Source: Yersinia rohdei ATCC 43380 (GTDB lineage: Bacteria > Pseudomonadota > Gammaproteobacteria > Enterobacterales > Enterobacteriaceae). Taken from it: a stretch of DNA of 64,000 nucleotides. Position numbers and translations under genes: made by a program. The notes beneath the pieces were generated by a model. The model did not search any database, had not been told where the DNA came from, and was given only the letters and a program-made list of their open reading frames with translations. Within the stretch, counting starts at the first letter, position 1. Each line of letters opens with the position of its first letter. This document shows positions 38,233 to 50,777 of the stretch, one piece after another. The DNA is taken from contig NZ_ACCD01000004.1 in assembly GCF_000173775.1 (NCBI RefSeq), positions 62,001-126,000 on the forward strand, read 5' to 3'.

Positions 38233-39891
38233 CTATAGTGTCCAAAACAGCACGGCAAGTATCTGCGGCGACATTATTCGTAAAAACATGGCCAGTGGAT
38301 AAACCGTGGCATAAGACAAGGCCGCCGCACCACTGGTTGGGTGCAAACCATTAGCAAATGCCAGTGCCGGTGGATCCGTCATTGAACCGGCGAGCATACC
38401 GCACAAGGTCAGGTAGTTCATTTTGGCCAACATGCGCGCCAAAATCCCCACTGTAAGCAAAGGTATTGCGGTTATCATTGCGCCGTAACCAATCCACGCC
38501 AGCCCATCGCCATTAACCAACGTATTGATAAAATCGCCGCCAGATTTCAGCCCGACCACCGACAAGAACAACACAATTCCCAGTTCACGTAAGGCCAGAT
38601 TGGCACTCGGGGGCATAAACCAATACAGTTTTCCGATGCTGCCGATACGCCCAAGAATAAGCGCCACGACCAATGGGCCGCCGGCCAAACCTAAGCGCAA
38701 TGCGGCCGGGAATCCCGGAATAAAGAGTGGGATTGACCCCAATAACACCCCCAAACCGACCCCAATAAACACCGGTAGCATCTGCACTTGTTGCAGTTTC
38801 TGCTGCGCGTTACCCACCACGGCGGATACCGCCTCGATAGCTTCCGGACGGCCCACCAAGTTAAGAATGTCACCAAATTGCAAACTGGCATTGTTACTGG
38901 CGACCAGCTCAATACCCGCACGATTTAAGCGGGTGATAGCCACGTCATATTTCTGTTTAAGATTAAGGTCGCGGATTTTCTTGCCCAATACCGCCTCATT
39001 GGTGACGACCACTCGGGCGGTTTGCAAGATGGTACCGGCGGTAGATAATGTCACATCCACCTCATCCCCAACCACCAGCCGCACTTGCTCCAAAGCTTCG
39101 CGCTGCCCGACTAAATGCAGATAATCCCCCAACTCAATCACAGTGGCGGGCAATGGCACCATCAGCAAATCGCCCCGTTTTAGCCGCGAGCAGACCACAT
39201 CATCACTGTTGAGCAAGGGCACATCTTGCACTGATAAACCATGCAAGTTGGGGTTGCGTACTGCCACATTCATGGTTTGCAGCAACTCACGGGTTTGTCC
39301 GTGGCTGGTATCAAACTCTTTTGCTTCGCGATCGACATTGATTTTAAAGAATAAACGAATCAGCCACATCACCAGCAAAATGCCACAAATACCAAATGGA
39401 TAAGCCATGGCATAGCCCATCCCCATTTGGCTGACCAATTGAGGTGGCGACCCCAAATCAGTCAGGATTTGCTGCGCGGCCCCCAGTGCCGGCGTGTTGG
39501 TTACCGCCCCTGAAAATACGCCCAGAATAATAGGCAGCGGCACGGCAAACAGTTTGTGAATAATGGCGGTCACTAACCCCCCCACCAGCACCATTAAAAT
39601 GGCGAAGCAGTTAAGCCGCAGCCCAGAGACCCGCAGTGAAGAGAAGAACCCCGGCCCGACCTGAATACCAATAGTGTAAACAAACAGAATCAGACCAAAT
39701 TCCTGGATGAAATGCAGCATGTCTCCATTGAGAACTAACTGATAAGTTTGTGCAAAATGGCCAACAATAATGCCGCCAAATAGCACCCCGCCAATACCTA
39801 ACCCCACACCATATATTTTCCAATTACCGATCCATAACCCCAATACGGCGACCAGCGCCAACATACTGACGGTAAGGGCGATAGCACTCAT
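38233..39891 (-). CDS. yidE: YidE/AspT-family putative transporter
   Basis: Inner-membrane protein of 552 residues in the aspartate:alanine antiporter (AAE) family. Two membrane halves (about 1-185 and 375-552), each with a conserved GxxxGxxT-type segment ([12 protein letters not shown] and [13 protein letters not shown]), flank two cytoplasmic RCK_C domains (about 190-370; GDYLHLVG and FGDILNLVG). It matches E. coli YidE in length and sequence; its substrate is not known. In E. coli it also lies beside ibpB. The stop coincides with the end of an ERIC repeat. Confidence 0.95.
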   Translation of the reverse strand: MSAIALTVSMLALVAVLGLWIGNWKIYGVGLGIGGVLFGGIIVGHFAQTYQLVLNGDMLHFIQEFGLILFVYTIGIQVGPGFFSSLRVSGLRLNCFAILMVLVGGLVTAIIHKLFAVPLPIILGVFSGAVTNTPALGAAQQILTDLGSPPQLVSQMGMGYAMAYPFGICGILLVMWLIRLFFKINVDREAKEFDTSHGQTRELLQTMNVAVRNPNLHGLSVQDVPLLNSDDVVCSRLKRGDLLMVPLPATVIELGDYLHLVGQREALEQVRLVVGDEVDVTLSTAGTILQTARVVVTNEAVLGKKIRDLNLKQKYDVAITRLNRAGIELVASNNASLQFGDILNLVGRPEAIEAVSAVVGNAQQKLQQVQMLPVFIGVGLGVLLGSIPLFIPGFPAALRLGLAGGPLVVALILGRIGSIGKLYWFMPPSANLALRELGIVLFLSVVGLKSGGDFINTLVNGDGLAWIGYGAMITAIPLLTVGILARMLAKMNYLTLCGMLAGSMTDPPALAFANGLHPTSGAAALSYATVYPLAMFLRIMSPQILAVLFWTL

Positions 39892-40031
39892 AAATCACTT
39901 CCTTGCCTAAGTTTAAAAATGGGTCGGCCATGTGGAATAGTGTCAATGTCATGCATGGCCTTAAATTCTTACAATTAGTAAGGATTCTGGCAGAAGGGGG
40001 GGCGGTTGAATGTGGGATGCACCACAAAATG

Positions 40032-40058
40032 CACCGGAGAGCGGGAATCTCTCCGGTG
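40032..40058. terminator. Hairpin between yidE and ibpB (candidate ibpAB terminator)
   Basis: CACCGGAGAG-CGGGAAT-CTCTCCGGTG, a perfect 10-bp stem. On the minus strand it lies about 90 bp after the ibpB stop and is followed by CATTTTG. A second imperfect stem (ACCGACACC...GGTGCCGGT) is at 40111-40137. Confidence 0.55.
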
Positions 40059-40145
40059 AAAAATAAAAAGCATCAAGCTAAAAGGACACAACAAGGAGAG
40101 GGTAAATCTTACCGACACCCCGGTGAGAGGTGCCGGTCATCATAA

Positions 40146-40655
40146 TTACTGCTGAGGTTGATACTGCTGCTGTTGATTATGTTGTTGATCAAATTGTTGC
40201 TCAGTTGCTTGCTGGTTCTCTATAACCTGGCGATCCTGAGGTGCACCGCTGCCAATATTAATGCGCTGTGGTTGCAGTGCTTCTGGCACTTCGCGCAACA
40301 AATCAATGTGCAACATCCCATTCTCAAATTGAGCATTATTCACATTCAGATGCTCTGCCAGAGTAAAGGTCAAAGAGAACTCTTTGCGAACCAGCCCCTG
40401 ATGCAGGTATTCAACCTGTTTTTCGGCCGGTGTCAGCTTACCGCGCACAGTCAAACGCGGGCCTTCGACTTCAATTTCTAGCTCATCTTGTTTAAAACCG
40501 GCTAATGCCAGTGAGATGCGATAGTGGTTATCGTCAGTTTTTTCAATATTGTAAGGAGGGAACCCATGAGCCTCGGTTGTCCCCTGCATGGTGCTCGCCA
40601 ATTTATCAAAACCAATCCACTGACGAAGCAAAGGTGACAAATCATAATTACGCAT
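40146..40655 (-). CDS. ibpB: Small heat shock protein IbpB
   Basis: Cytosolic alpha-crystallin-type holdase that coats aggregates for disaggregation by ClpB and DnaK. The crystallin domain covers about residues 35-125 ([40 protein letters not shown]), followed by an RINI C-terminal IxI-type motif. It is 169 residues against 142 in E. coli because of a Gln-rich tail of about 25 residues ([20 protein letters not shown]). It is second in ibpA-ibpB, 190 bp after ibpA, with its own ROSE-like hairpin over the ribosome site. Confidence 0.95.
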   Translation of the reverse strand: MRNYDLSPLLRQWIGFDKLASTMQGTTEAHGFPPYNIEKTDDNHYRISLALAGFKQDELEIEVEGPRLTVRGKLTPAEKQVEYLHQGLVRKEFSLTFTLAEHLNVNNAQFENGMLHIDLLREVPEALQPQRINIGSGAPQDRQVIENQQATEQQFDQQHNQQQQYQPQQ

Positions 40656-40662
40656 ATATATA

Positions 40663-40680
40663 CTCCTTCTTTGAAGCGAG
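40663..40680 (-). promoter_or_regulatory. ROSE-like RNA thermometer of ibpB
   Basis: In the mRNA CUC-G-CUUC pairs with GAAG-GAG around an AAA loop. Seven base pairs with one bulged G hide the GGAG ribosome site. The bulged G sits in UCGCU, the U(U/C)GCU word conserved in ROSE thermometers. The ATG follows 7 nt later. Confidence 0.65.
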
Positions 40681-40845
40681 ATAAGATATAAAACAATCGA
40701 CGGTCACGAATTTTCGATATAAAAAACCCTAACGCAAAATACTGGCGTTATATTATTTACTGCCATCAATACGTGACCGGTTATCCCCCGATTACGGCAG
40801 GAAACTTTTAAACAATAATATAGCTAACTAACACAACTCAGTAGA

Positions 40846-41259
40846 TTACTTGATCTCAATACGACGTGGTTTTAAACTTTCTGGAACCATTCGTTCAAGA
40901 TCGATATACAGCAAACCATTCACTAAGTTGGCACCTTTAATTTTAATGTGCTCAGCCAACTGGAATTTACGCTCGAAATTACGCTCGGCGACACCTTGGT
41001 ATAAATAGGTTTTCTGTGCCGGTTCACCGGCATGTGAACCACGAACAATCAATAGGTTATCCTGTGTTACGATCTCCAGTTCTTGCTCTGAGAACCCGGC
41101 TACCGCGATGGTAATGCGGTAATTATTTTCATCGACCAACTCGACATTATAAGGAGGATAACCACCATTATTTTGATTCTGGCCAGACTCTAATAAATTG
41201 AATAGCCGGTCAAAACCAATAGCTGAACGATACAGTGGTGCAAGCTCGGAATTACGCAT
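40846..41259 (-). CDS. ibpA: Small heat shock protein IbpA
   Basis: Partner of IbpB in binding aggregated proteins. The crystallin domain (about 35-125: [40 protein letters not shown]) is followed by LKPRRIEIK with an IEI IxI motif. The ATG at 41259 has the strong GGAGG site and gives 137 residues, equal to E. coli; a start 51 bp upstream lies inside the thermometer. A sigma-32 promoter and a ROSE hairpin lie upstream. Confidence 0.97.
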   Translation of the reverse strand: MRNSELAPLYRSAIGFDRLFNLLESGQNQNNGGYPPYNVELVDENNYRITIAVAGFSEQELEIVTQDNLLIVRGSHAGEPAQKTYLYQGVAERNFERKFQLAEHIKIKGANLVNGLLYIDLERMVPESLKPRRIEIK

Positions 41260-41266
41260 AAAACTG

Positions 41267-41288
41267 CCTCCTAAATAGATTAGCAAGG
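41267..41288 (-). promoter_or_regulatory. ROSE RNA thermometer of ibpA
   Basis: In the mRNA CCUU-G-CUAA pairs with UUAGGAGG (C-G, C-G, U-A, U-G, bulged G, C-G, U-A, A-U, A-U) around a UCUAU-type loop, locking the ribosome site. UUGCU is the conserved ROSE word. Matches the layout known for enterobacterial ibpA. Confidence 0.85.
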
Positions 41289-41368
41289 ATGTTTGTATTA
41301 AGCCTTCCACGATGGACAGGCTGGCGGTCTGAATACCCTGTCGGCGTATTCTCTCTGACCTAATAATA

Positions 41369-41396
41369 AAATGGGCCCGACCTTGTTCTTTTCAAG
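41369..41396 (-). promoter_or_regulatory. Sigma-32 heat-shock promoter of ibpAB
   Basis: On the minus strand CTTGAA (41396-41391), 15 bp, then CCCATTT (41375-41369) preceded by GGG: a near-consensus RpoH promoter about 110 bp upstream of the ibpA ATG. Confidence 0.85.
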
Positions 41397-41684
41397 AGCA
41401 AAATAAAAAAATTTTTTTGAGAAACCTCCCAATCAGACGTTTATTAATCTAATAATTCGATAAATATGTTTCTATAACTTACACTTAACAAAGTGTGGCG
41501 CCAGAGAATTGAATCTTTGGCCATAGGAACTGTCTGTAAGATGATGTAAAAATCATGACAAAACCTGACACTGGTAACCTATTAACCCGTGTAATGTGCT
41601 AAACACTATAATGTACTGAATACTATAAATTGCTGAACGCTAGAAAGTACTAATCACCCGGTATGATGAGAGCTGAACAAAATA

Positions 41685-42023
41685 ATGAAAAATACAGTTA
41701 TCCCTTTTGTTACCGGCTGTTCGCTGCTTTTATCCAGCGGCTGCTCCAGCATTATGACGCACACCAGCAGCAGCCAGGGTTATTACTCAGGTACTGAGGC
41801 CAATGTGGCAATGCTCAAAGATGATGATACCGGCTGGGCGCTGCGCCCGCTGCTGGCGGTAGACCTGCCTTTCTCTGCGGTGATGGATACCCTGCTGCTG
41901 CCTTATGATTATTTACGGTCTGACCACCAAGATAAGATGGCCAGCTCACCACGTGAACGTGTTCGCCAATCTGAAGCTGAGAATCACACTGCCGCACACG
42001 CCAGTGATGTGACGGCGCAATAA
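41685..42023 (+). CDS. yidQ: YidQ-like DUF1375 lipoprotein
   Basis: Predicted small outer-membrane lipoprotein of 112 residues and unknown function. The N-terminal hydrophobic stretch IPFVTGCSLLLSSGCSSIM ends in a lipobox-like LSSGC (Cys20 likely lipidated); DLPFSAVMDTLLLPYD is the conserved DUF1375 (YceK/YidQ) core. It lies divergent from ibpA and convergent to yidR, the same ibpA-yidQ-yidR order as in E. coli. Confidence 0.9.
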   Translation: MKNTVIPFVTGCSLLLSSGCSSIMTHTSSSQGYYSGTEANVAMLKDDDTGWALRPLLAVDLPFSAVMDTLLLPYDYLRSDHQDKMASSPRERVRQSEAENHTAAHASDVTAQ

Positions 42024-42071
42024 TCACACCTATTTCTACCCGGTTTTGTCATAAATGAATTGGCAATTTTC

Positions 42072-43358
42072 TCACTCAGATGTATTCACAGTAAAAATCT
42101 GAGTGAATCCGGCTATTTCCCGCATAAAAGCTATTTTGCTGCCATCTGGTGAAAACACCACCGCATCCGCCAAAGGTGCCTGAAGGCTGCGTGCCGTCAG
42201 CCGCTGTAACTGCCCCGTAGCAACTTCACACTGCATCACACTGTTATCACTAATAAAAGCCAGGCTCTGCCCTTGCGGATGCCAGCTAAATGCAGACTGA
42301 ATTCCCGACTCAGTCGCCGTCAGTTGCCGTGGTTCACCACCATTAGGAGAAACCAACCACAGCTGCACCACGCCATTATCATCTGCCATCAAACACGCAA
42401 TAGCACTGCCATCAGGTGAGCTGCGCAACCAATGCCGGGGAGTGGTAGCCAGGCCGGGGAAACGCCGCCCCGCAGTGAAGGTAATTCGCCGCTGGGTCAC
42501 CCCCATCGGGGGGGCCGGCAAGGTGGTTTTTGTCCCTTCAAGGGGGTCAGATCCGGCTCGGGCATAATCTCGGTAGCGTTCAGGTAAATCAACCAGATAA
42601 ATTTCAGGAATGCGCTCGCCTTGCTCTGAAAGAGTATCGCCAATAAAGGCCAGCGCCCAACGTTGGCGGCTACCATCCGTTTTTACATAACCATGAGTGC
42701 CGACCCAACCTTCTTCATAAGCTCGGTTTATTTGGTCACTGCCCGCTTGTGGCGTGGGAGTGGTGCGCGTGACTAAGACACAAAAATGGCTGCCATCATA
42801 TTCACGAGGATGTTGTTTGGGAGGGTTTACCCCTTGCAGCGGCAAGGCCACCCCGACATTGCGGCAATCCAGCGCGGGATCTAACTCATGCAGCACGTGG
42901 TCATTATAAGTAAAGCTCAGACGGCTGCCATCAGGGCTGAAAACATGCACATGGCTGCCACCGCGTAATGCACCGGCAGTATAGGGTGCGCTGATATCCA
43001 TCGCATCCAGCGTCACCGCCAGTTCTCTGTCCGGCTCAGTCACAATGACCCCACGCCGGTGATGAAAATCATAATGCCAATGACTGTCCGGATACTCTGG
43101 GCCATGAATAAACACATAGCGCGCCGGTTCATCTGGGCTTACCGTCACCACCCCAACATGCGCCCCATGCTGAGCACGATAAATAACCTCAATATCACGA
43201 GTTACACAATTAACCCGCTCAATGGTTAAGCCGCTAAAAGTGCTGCCATTGGGCCGCACATCATATACCAGCCATTGGCTATCAGGCGTCCAAACATTGA
43301 TATTAGTAAGCTGATGACCTCGAGGGGCAAAGGTGAGTTGCTGTTCTTGGCAGGTCAT
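42072..43358 (-). CDS. yidR: YidR, DUF3748 TolB-like beta-propeller protein
   Basis: 428-residue protein of unknown function without a signal peptide, so probably cytosolic. It contains repeated propeller blades with SPDGS motifs (HVFSPDGSRLSFTY, SSPDGSAIACLM, VFSPDGSKIAFM), and YVFIHGPEYPDSHWHYDFHH and QHPREYDGSHFCVLV are conserved in the YidR family. Slightly longer than the 415 residues of E. coli, with an insertion HGYVKTDGSRQRW near residue 225. It converges on yidQ. Confidence 0.92.
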   Translation of the reverse strand: MTCQEQQLTFAPRGHQLTNINVWTPDSQWLVYDVRPNGSTFSGLTIERVNCVTRDIEVIYRAQHGAHVGVVTVSPDEPARYVFIHGPEYPDSHWHYDFHHRRGVIVTEPDRELAVTLDAMDISAPYTAGALRGGSHVHVFSPDGSRLSFTYNDHVLHELDPALDCRNVGVALPLQGVNPPKQHPREYDGSHFCVLVTRTTPTPQAGSDQINRAYEEGWVGTHGYVKTDGSRQRWALAFIGDTLSEQGERIPEIYLVDLPERYRDYARAGSDPLEGTKTTLPAPPMGVTQRRITFTAGRRFPGLATTPRHWLRSSPDGSAIACLMADDNGVVQLWLVSPNGGEPRQLTATESGIQSAFSWHPQGQSLAFISDNSVMQCEVATGQLQRLTARSLQAPLADAVVFSPDGSKIAFMREIAGFTQIFTVNTSE

Positions 43359-43453
43359 GCGGGCTCCGACGGGTTATGACTCATTACACTCAATTATATC
43401 ATCCACACTTCCAATTACTGTAAATCCTGCCAGCAACAAATGATGGTAATTTA

Positions 43454-43484
43454 GAATAAAAAGTCTAATATAGATTTTTTATTC
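43454..43484. promoter_or_regulatory. 31-bp palindrome upstream of the PAS-HTH operon
   Basis: GAATAAAAAGTCTA-ATA-TAGATTTTTTATTC: 14-bp arms identical at 13 positions, ending 14 bp before the ATG of the regulator gene. Candidate operator for autoregulation; it would cover the promoter or the ribosome-binding region. Confidence 0.7.
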
Positions 43485-43498
43485 CAGAAAAAACACCT

Positions 43499-44101
43499 AT
43501 GCTTAGCCGATACCAGCCAATTGCTGATGCGATTGCCACACTTTTCTCCCCTTATGCGGAAGTTGCCCTTCACGACTTAGCCAGTCAGAAACTGGTTTAT
43601 ATCGCTAATAACTATTCACAGCGGGAATTAGGCGAAGACTCCAATCTCAGTGAGCTGCAATTTGACCAGCAATCACAAGTTATCGGCCCATATCAAAAGC
43701 GCAACTGGGATGGTCGGCAACTGCGATCTATCAGCACTGTATTGCGAGATGACAGCAACCAACCTGTTGGTTTGCTTTGTATTAATCTGGATATAACTGT
43801 CTTTGAAAATGCTAAAGCGGCGCTGGATATGCTCTTGTCAGGGCATCAATTGCAACCACAACCTGATGTCTTATTCCAAGATGACTGGCAGGAGCGAATC
43901 AATACTTACATCCATAACTGGTTGCAACAGCAGCAACTCACACTGGCAGCACTGAATAATGTTAGCCGCCGTAAGTTAATTGAGGCGCTCTATCAGCAGG
44001 GAGCATTTAACGGCAAAAATGCTGCGGGCTATGTTGCAAAAATCCTGGGCATTGGCCGAGCCACTGTTTACAACCAATTGAAAAATATTAAAAAAATATA
44101 A
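43499..44101 (+). CDS. YheO-like PAS/HTH transcriptional regulator
   Basis: 200-residue regulator with an N-terminal YheO-type PAS domain (about 5-115; SPYAEVALHDLASQKLVYIA, GLLCINLDITVFENA) and a C-terminal HTH (about 145-200; SRRKLIEALYQQGAFNGKNA, then GIGRATVYNQLKNIK). The architecture is that of DauR, which controls D-arginine catabolism in Pseudomonas. It is the first gene of a three-gene unit, 17 bp before the dehydratase, and a 31-bp palindrome precedes it. The ligand is unknown, probably an amino acid. Confidence 0.88.
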   Translation: MLSRYQPIADAIATLFSPYAEVALHDLASQKLVYIANNYSQRELGEDSNLSELQFDQQSQVIGPYQKRNWDGRQLRSISTVLRDDSNQPVGLLCINLDITVFENAKAALDMLLSGHQLQPQPDVLFQDDWQERINTYIHNWLQQQQLTLAALNNVSRRKLIEALYQQGAFNGKNAAGYVAKILGIGRATVYNQLKNIKKI

Positions 44102-44118
44102 AACTTATAGGAACCGAT

Positions 44119-45078
44119 ATGAATTCGTTATTCAATGCCATCAAAGAAGCTCACCAAGTATTACGCCCCCAAGTGAGAGTCACTCCGCTGGAATACAGCC
44201 CATTGCTGTCACAACACAGCGGTTGTGAAATTTATCTTAAATGTGAGCATCTACAACATACCGGTTCTTTTAAGTTTCGCGGAGCCAGCAACAAGCTGCG
44301 GTTATTAACTGATGAACAGTGCCAGCGGGGAGTTATCACCGCCTCGACCGGTAATCACGGCCAAGCTATGGCGCTGGCGGGGAAACTGGCGGGGGTGAAA
44401 TCTACCATTTATGCACCAGAACACGCTGCGGCTATCAAGTTGGAAGCCATTCGCGCTCTGGGTGGTGATATCACACTTATCCCAGGTGATGCGCTAGATG
44501 CGGAGCTAGCCGCAAGTGCCGCTGCACAGCAACAAGGTAAAATCTATATTTCCCCTTATAACGATAAACAAGTTATTGCTGGCCAAGGTACCTGCGGCAT
44601 GGAAATGGTTGAGCAACAGCCCGACCTTGATGCTGTCTTTGTGGCGGTGGGCGGCGGTGGGCTGATTTCCGGTATTGCGACCGTGCTGAAGAAACTTTCT
44701 GATAAAACTCAGGTAATTGGTTGCTGGCCGGCCAATGCCACCAGCATGTATACCTGTTTGCAACAAGGGTATATTGAAGAGGTCGCAGAGCAAGAAACAC
44801 TGTCTGACGGCACCGCTGGCGGGGTAGAGCCGGGGGCGGTCACCTTTGCACTGTGCCAGCAGTTGATCGACCAAAAAGTACTGGTGACGGAGCAGGAAAT
44901 CAAAGATGCCATGCGCTTAATTGCCCGCACTGACCGCTGGATGATTGAGGGAGCGGCAGGGGTGGCCTTAGCCGCAGCGCTAAAGCTGGCTCCCCAATGG
45001 CAAGGTAAGAAAGTGGCGGTGGTACTGTGTGGCAAGAATATTGTACTGGAGAAATATTTGGGAGCAGTCAGCGAATGA
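44119..45078 (+). CDS. PLP-dependent threonine/serine dehydratase-like enzyme
   Basis: Fold-type II PLP enzyme of 319 residues. The PLP lysine is in HTGSFKFRGASNK, the phosphate-binding Gly loop is GGGGLISGI, and STGNHGQAMALAG is the substrate loop. It lacks the C-terminal regulatory ACT-like domain of biosynthetic IlvA, so it is a catabolic-type dehydratase or racemase (EutB-like). It overlaps the next gene by 4 bp, so the two are translationally coupled. A PLP dehydratase paired with an OCD-family protein occurs in hydroxyectoine (EutB/EutC) and hydroxy-amino-acid pathways; the true substrate is not shown here. Confidence 0.88.
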   Translation: MNSLFNAIKEAHQVLRPQVRVTPLEYSPLLSQHSGCEIYLKCEHLQHTGSFKFRGASNKLRLLTDEQCQRGVITASTGNHGQAMALAGKLAGVKSTIYAPEHAAAIKLEAIRALGGDITLIPGDALDAELAASAAAQQQGKIYISPYNDKQVIAGQGTCGMEMVEQQPDLDAVFVAVGGGGLISGIATVLKKLSDKTQVIGCWPANATSMYTCLQQGYIEEVAEQETLSDGTAGGVEPGAVTFALCQQLIDQKVLVTEQEIKDAMRLIARTDRWMIEGAAGVALAAALKLAPQWQGKKVAVVLCGKNIVLEKYLGAVSE

Positions 45079-46013
45079 TTATCCTGAATAAACAGCAAAT
45101 TCTAGACAAGTTCGATGCAGATGCCATCACGTTATTGCTCAAAGAGGGTTTTATTGCTTTTAGCCAACAACAGGTGCAACTGCCGCCGGTGCAACATTTA
45201 TGGTTTGAACCCGCCAATGGCGACTGCTGCATTAAAAGTGGCTATTTGCAGGGCGACAGCCTCTTTGTGGTGAAGGTTTCCGCGGGTTTTTATCATAATC
45301 CGGCCCAAGGACTGGCCAGTAATCAGGGGCTGATGATGGCGTTTTCTGCCCAAACTGGCGAGCCGCAAGCTTTATTACTGGATGAAGGCTGGCTCACCGC
45401 CCTGCGTACGGCTCTGGCAGGGCGCATTGCCGCCGAGCTTTGCGCCCCACAGCATATCAGCGCCATTGGCATTGTCGGCACGGGTATGCAGGCACGGTTA
45501 CATCTCATGCATTTGAAAAATGTGATTTCATGCCGCCAGGTATGGGTTTGGGGCCGCAGTGAAGCCGCATTAGAGGAATACCGGCAATATGCACAAGCCG
45601 CAGGTTTTGAGGTCAATACCACACAAGATGCCGCAGAGTTAGCCCGCCACTGCCAATTTATTGTTACCACCACACCGAGCCGAGAGGCCATTTTACCGGC
45701 GGCAGATATTCAGCCCGGCACCCACATTACCGCGGTCGGGGCGGATGGAACTGGCAAGCACGAACTGGCCCCTGAATTAGTCGCCAAAGCCGATAAAATC
45801 CTGGTGGATTCCTTAGCGCAATGCACTGAATTTGGTGAGATTTCGCTAGCATTTCAGCAAGGCTTGTTAGCCCAGCATGCCTTGGTGGAAATTGGCACTG
45901 CTCTACTGCAAAACCGGCCTTTCAGAGATAATCAGCAGCAAATTACCCTGACAGATTTAACCGGGTTAGGTATTCAGGATGTACAAATAGTGAAAGGGAT
46001 TTTAATGAGGTAA
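45075..46013 (+). CDS. Ornithine cyclodeaminase/mu-crystallin family protein
   Basis: NAD(P)-binding protein of 312 residues in the OCD/mu-crystallin superfamily, whose members include ornithine cyclodeaminase, alanine dehydrogenase, ketimine reductases and EutC. The Rossmann motif is IGIVGTGMQARLHL; KVSAGFYHNP and LDEGWLTALRTALAGRIAAE are conserved; the ADGTGKHELAPEL region follows. The ATG at 45075 overlaps the dehydratase TGA; a longer in-frame start at 45027 lies inside the dehydratase gene and is rejected. It probably acts on the imine or keto product of the dehydratase. Confidence 0.88.
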   Translation: MIILNKQQILDKFDADAITLLLKEGFIAFSQQQVQLPPVQHLWFEPANGDCCIKSGYLQGDSLFVVKVSAGFYHNPAQGLASNQGLMMAFSAQTGEPQALLLDEGWLTALRTALAGRIAAELCAPQHISAIGIVGTGMQARLHLMHLKNVISCRQVWVWGRSEAALEEYRQYAQAAGFEVNTTQDAAELARHCQFIVTTTPSREAILPAADIQPGTHITAVGADGTGKHELAPELVAKADKILVDSLAQCTEFGEISLAFQQGLLAQHALVEIGTALLQNRPFRDNQQQITLTDLTGLGIQDVQIVKGILMR

Positions 46014-46126
46014 TTGAAGTGTAAATAGCTGAATCGGCGGTTAAGGTCTCATCACTCAGCTTACCTGCGTAGAGGTAAGCTGAGATTTCCAGGCAACCGA
46101 AACCAATCACCAAATTAATCAGTCAA

Positions 46127-46936
46127 TCAAAATACATACTTCTCAATGGCCATCGCCACACCATCTTCAGTATTGGTGCCGGTAACAAACTGCGCGATTT
46201 CTTTTAGCTCGGGGATAGCATTGCCCATCGCCACACCCACACCGGCGTAATTCACCATGGCGATATCATTACCCTGGTCACCCAAAGCCATGATGTTTTC
46301 CCGCGCGATACCTAAATGCTCTGCCAGCATTTTTACGCCAGCGCCCTTATCAACCCGCTTACTTAAAATCTCCAGGAAAAAAGGCGCGCTTTTCATGATG
46401 GTAAAACGCTCAAAGGCCTCGGCTGGCATCAGCGCTAAAGCGCGATCCAGTTGTTCTGGCTCATCAATCATCATGACTTTCGGGAAGCGCAAGGTTGAAT
46501 CCATCTCTTCCACTGCACGATATTTCAATGGAATGCCGGTTAACATCACTTCGTGCAATGTATATTTGCTGATGTCTTTATTGGCGGTATATAAGGTATT
46601 AAAATCAAAGGCATGGAAACCGACGCCCATCTCACGCGATAAAGCTTCAAAATAGAGATAATCCTCAAAACTGAGGGTTTCCTGCAAAATACATTCACCA
46701 GTAGCCGCTTTTTGCACTAACGCACCATTATTGCTGATGCAATAATCGCCACTGTTTTCCATATTCAATTCGCGTAAATAACGTTGAACCCCGATATAAG
46801 GCCGCCCGGTGGCCAAGACCACACAAACACCTTTCGCCCGAGCGGCATCAATAGCCTGTTTTACCCGTGGCGTAATTTCATGCTGCGGGTTCAGCAAAGT
46901 GCCGTCCATATCAATAGCGATTAACTCAATAGCCAT
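46127..46936 (-). CDS. yidA: YidA HAD-family sugar phosphatase
   Basis: Cytosolic HAD type IIB (Cof) phosphatase of 269 residues that hydrolyses small sugar phosphates. Motif I is DMDGTLLNP with the nucleophile Asp, motif II VLATGRP, motif III a Lys in ILSKRVDKGAG, and motif IV GDQGNDIAMV. Nearly identical in layout to E. coli YidA (270 residues), where it also lies beside gyrB. In E. coli the segment between yidR and yidA holds cbrA and the dgo genes; here it holds the PAS-HTH/dehydratase/OCD unit. Confidence 0.95.
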   Translation of the reverse strand: MAIELIAIDMDGTLLNPQHEITPRVKQAIDAARAKGVCVVLATGRPYIGVQRYLRELNMENSGDYCISNNGALVQKAATGECILQETLSFEDYLYFEALSREMGVGFHAFDFNTLYTANKDISKYTLHEVMLTGIPLKYRAVEEMDSTLRFPKVMMIDEPEQLDRALALMPAEAFERFTIMKSAPFFLEILSKRVDKGAGVKMLAEHLGIARENIMALGDQGNDIAMVNYAGVGVAMGNAIPELKEIAQFVTGTNTEDGVAMAIEKYVF

Positions 46937-47058
46937 AGGTCCTCACATTTATAAAGCCAATACCTCATGCTAGCGCGATTCAGCTCTCAAATGCTAGTGA
47001 GTCCGTGCTCGGCACAAAGGTTGTTGAGATAAAAATTCGGCATAGCGCCATTAGGGGC

Positions 47059-47091
47059 AAAAAAAACCCAGAGGCAGTTTCCTGCTCTGGG
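47059..47091 (-). terminator. Rho-independent terminator of gyrB
   Basis: On the minus strand CCCAGAGCAG-GAAA-CTGCCTCTGGG (GAAA tetraloop) followed by eight T, 35 bp after the gyrB stop. A strong terminator for the dnaA-dnaN-recF-gyrB unit. Confidence 0.92.
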
Positions 47092-47125
47092 CTTTTGCTA
47101 TCAGATTACGACGCTATCTGACGGG

Positions 47126-50645
<3,520 letters not shown>

Positions 50646-50777
50646 GAAACTGCTTCTTATTATAATCGAGGGCGTTATCGCCTTATCCCTGACCTCGGGC
50701 GTCATTGTCGCAGACAGATTGGGTGCGAACAGCGCACTGCCCAATCCCACGTCGACAAGTAAAATACCCGCTATAGA

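Noticed and set aside
45027-45074. Upstream start for the OCD-family gene
   Set aside because: It lies within the dehydratase coding region; the ATGA overlap at 45075 is the natural coupled start.
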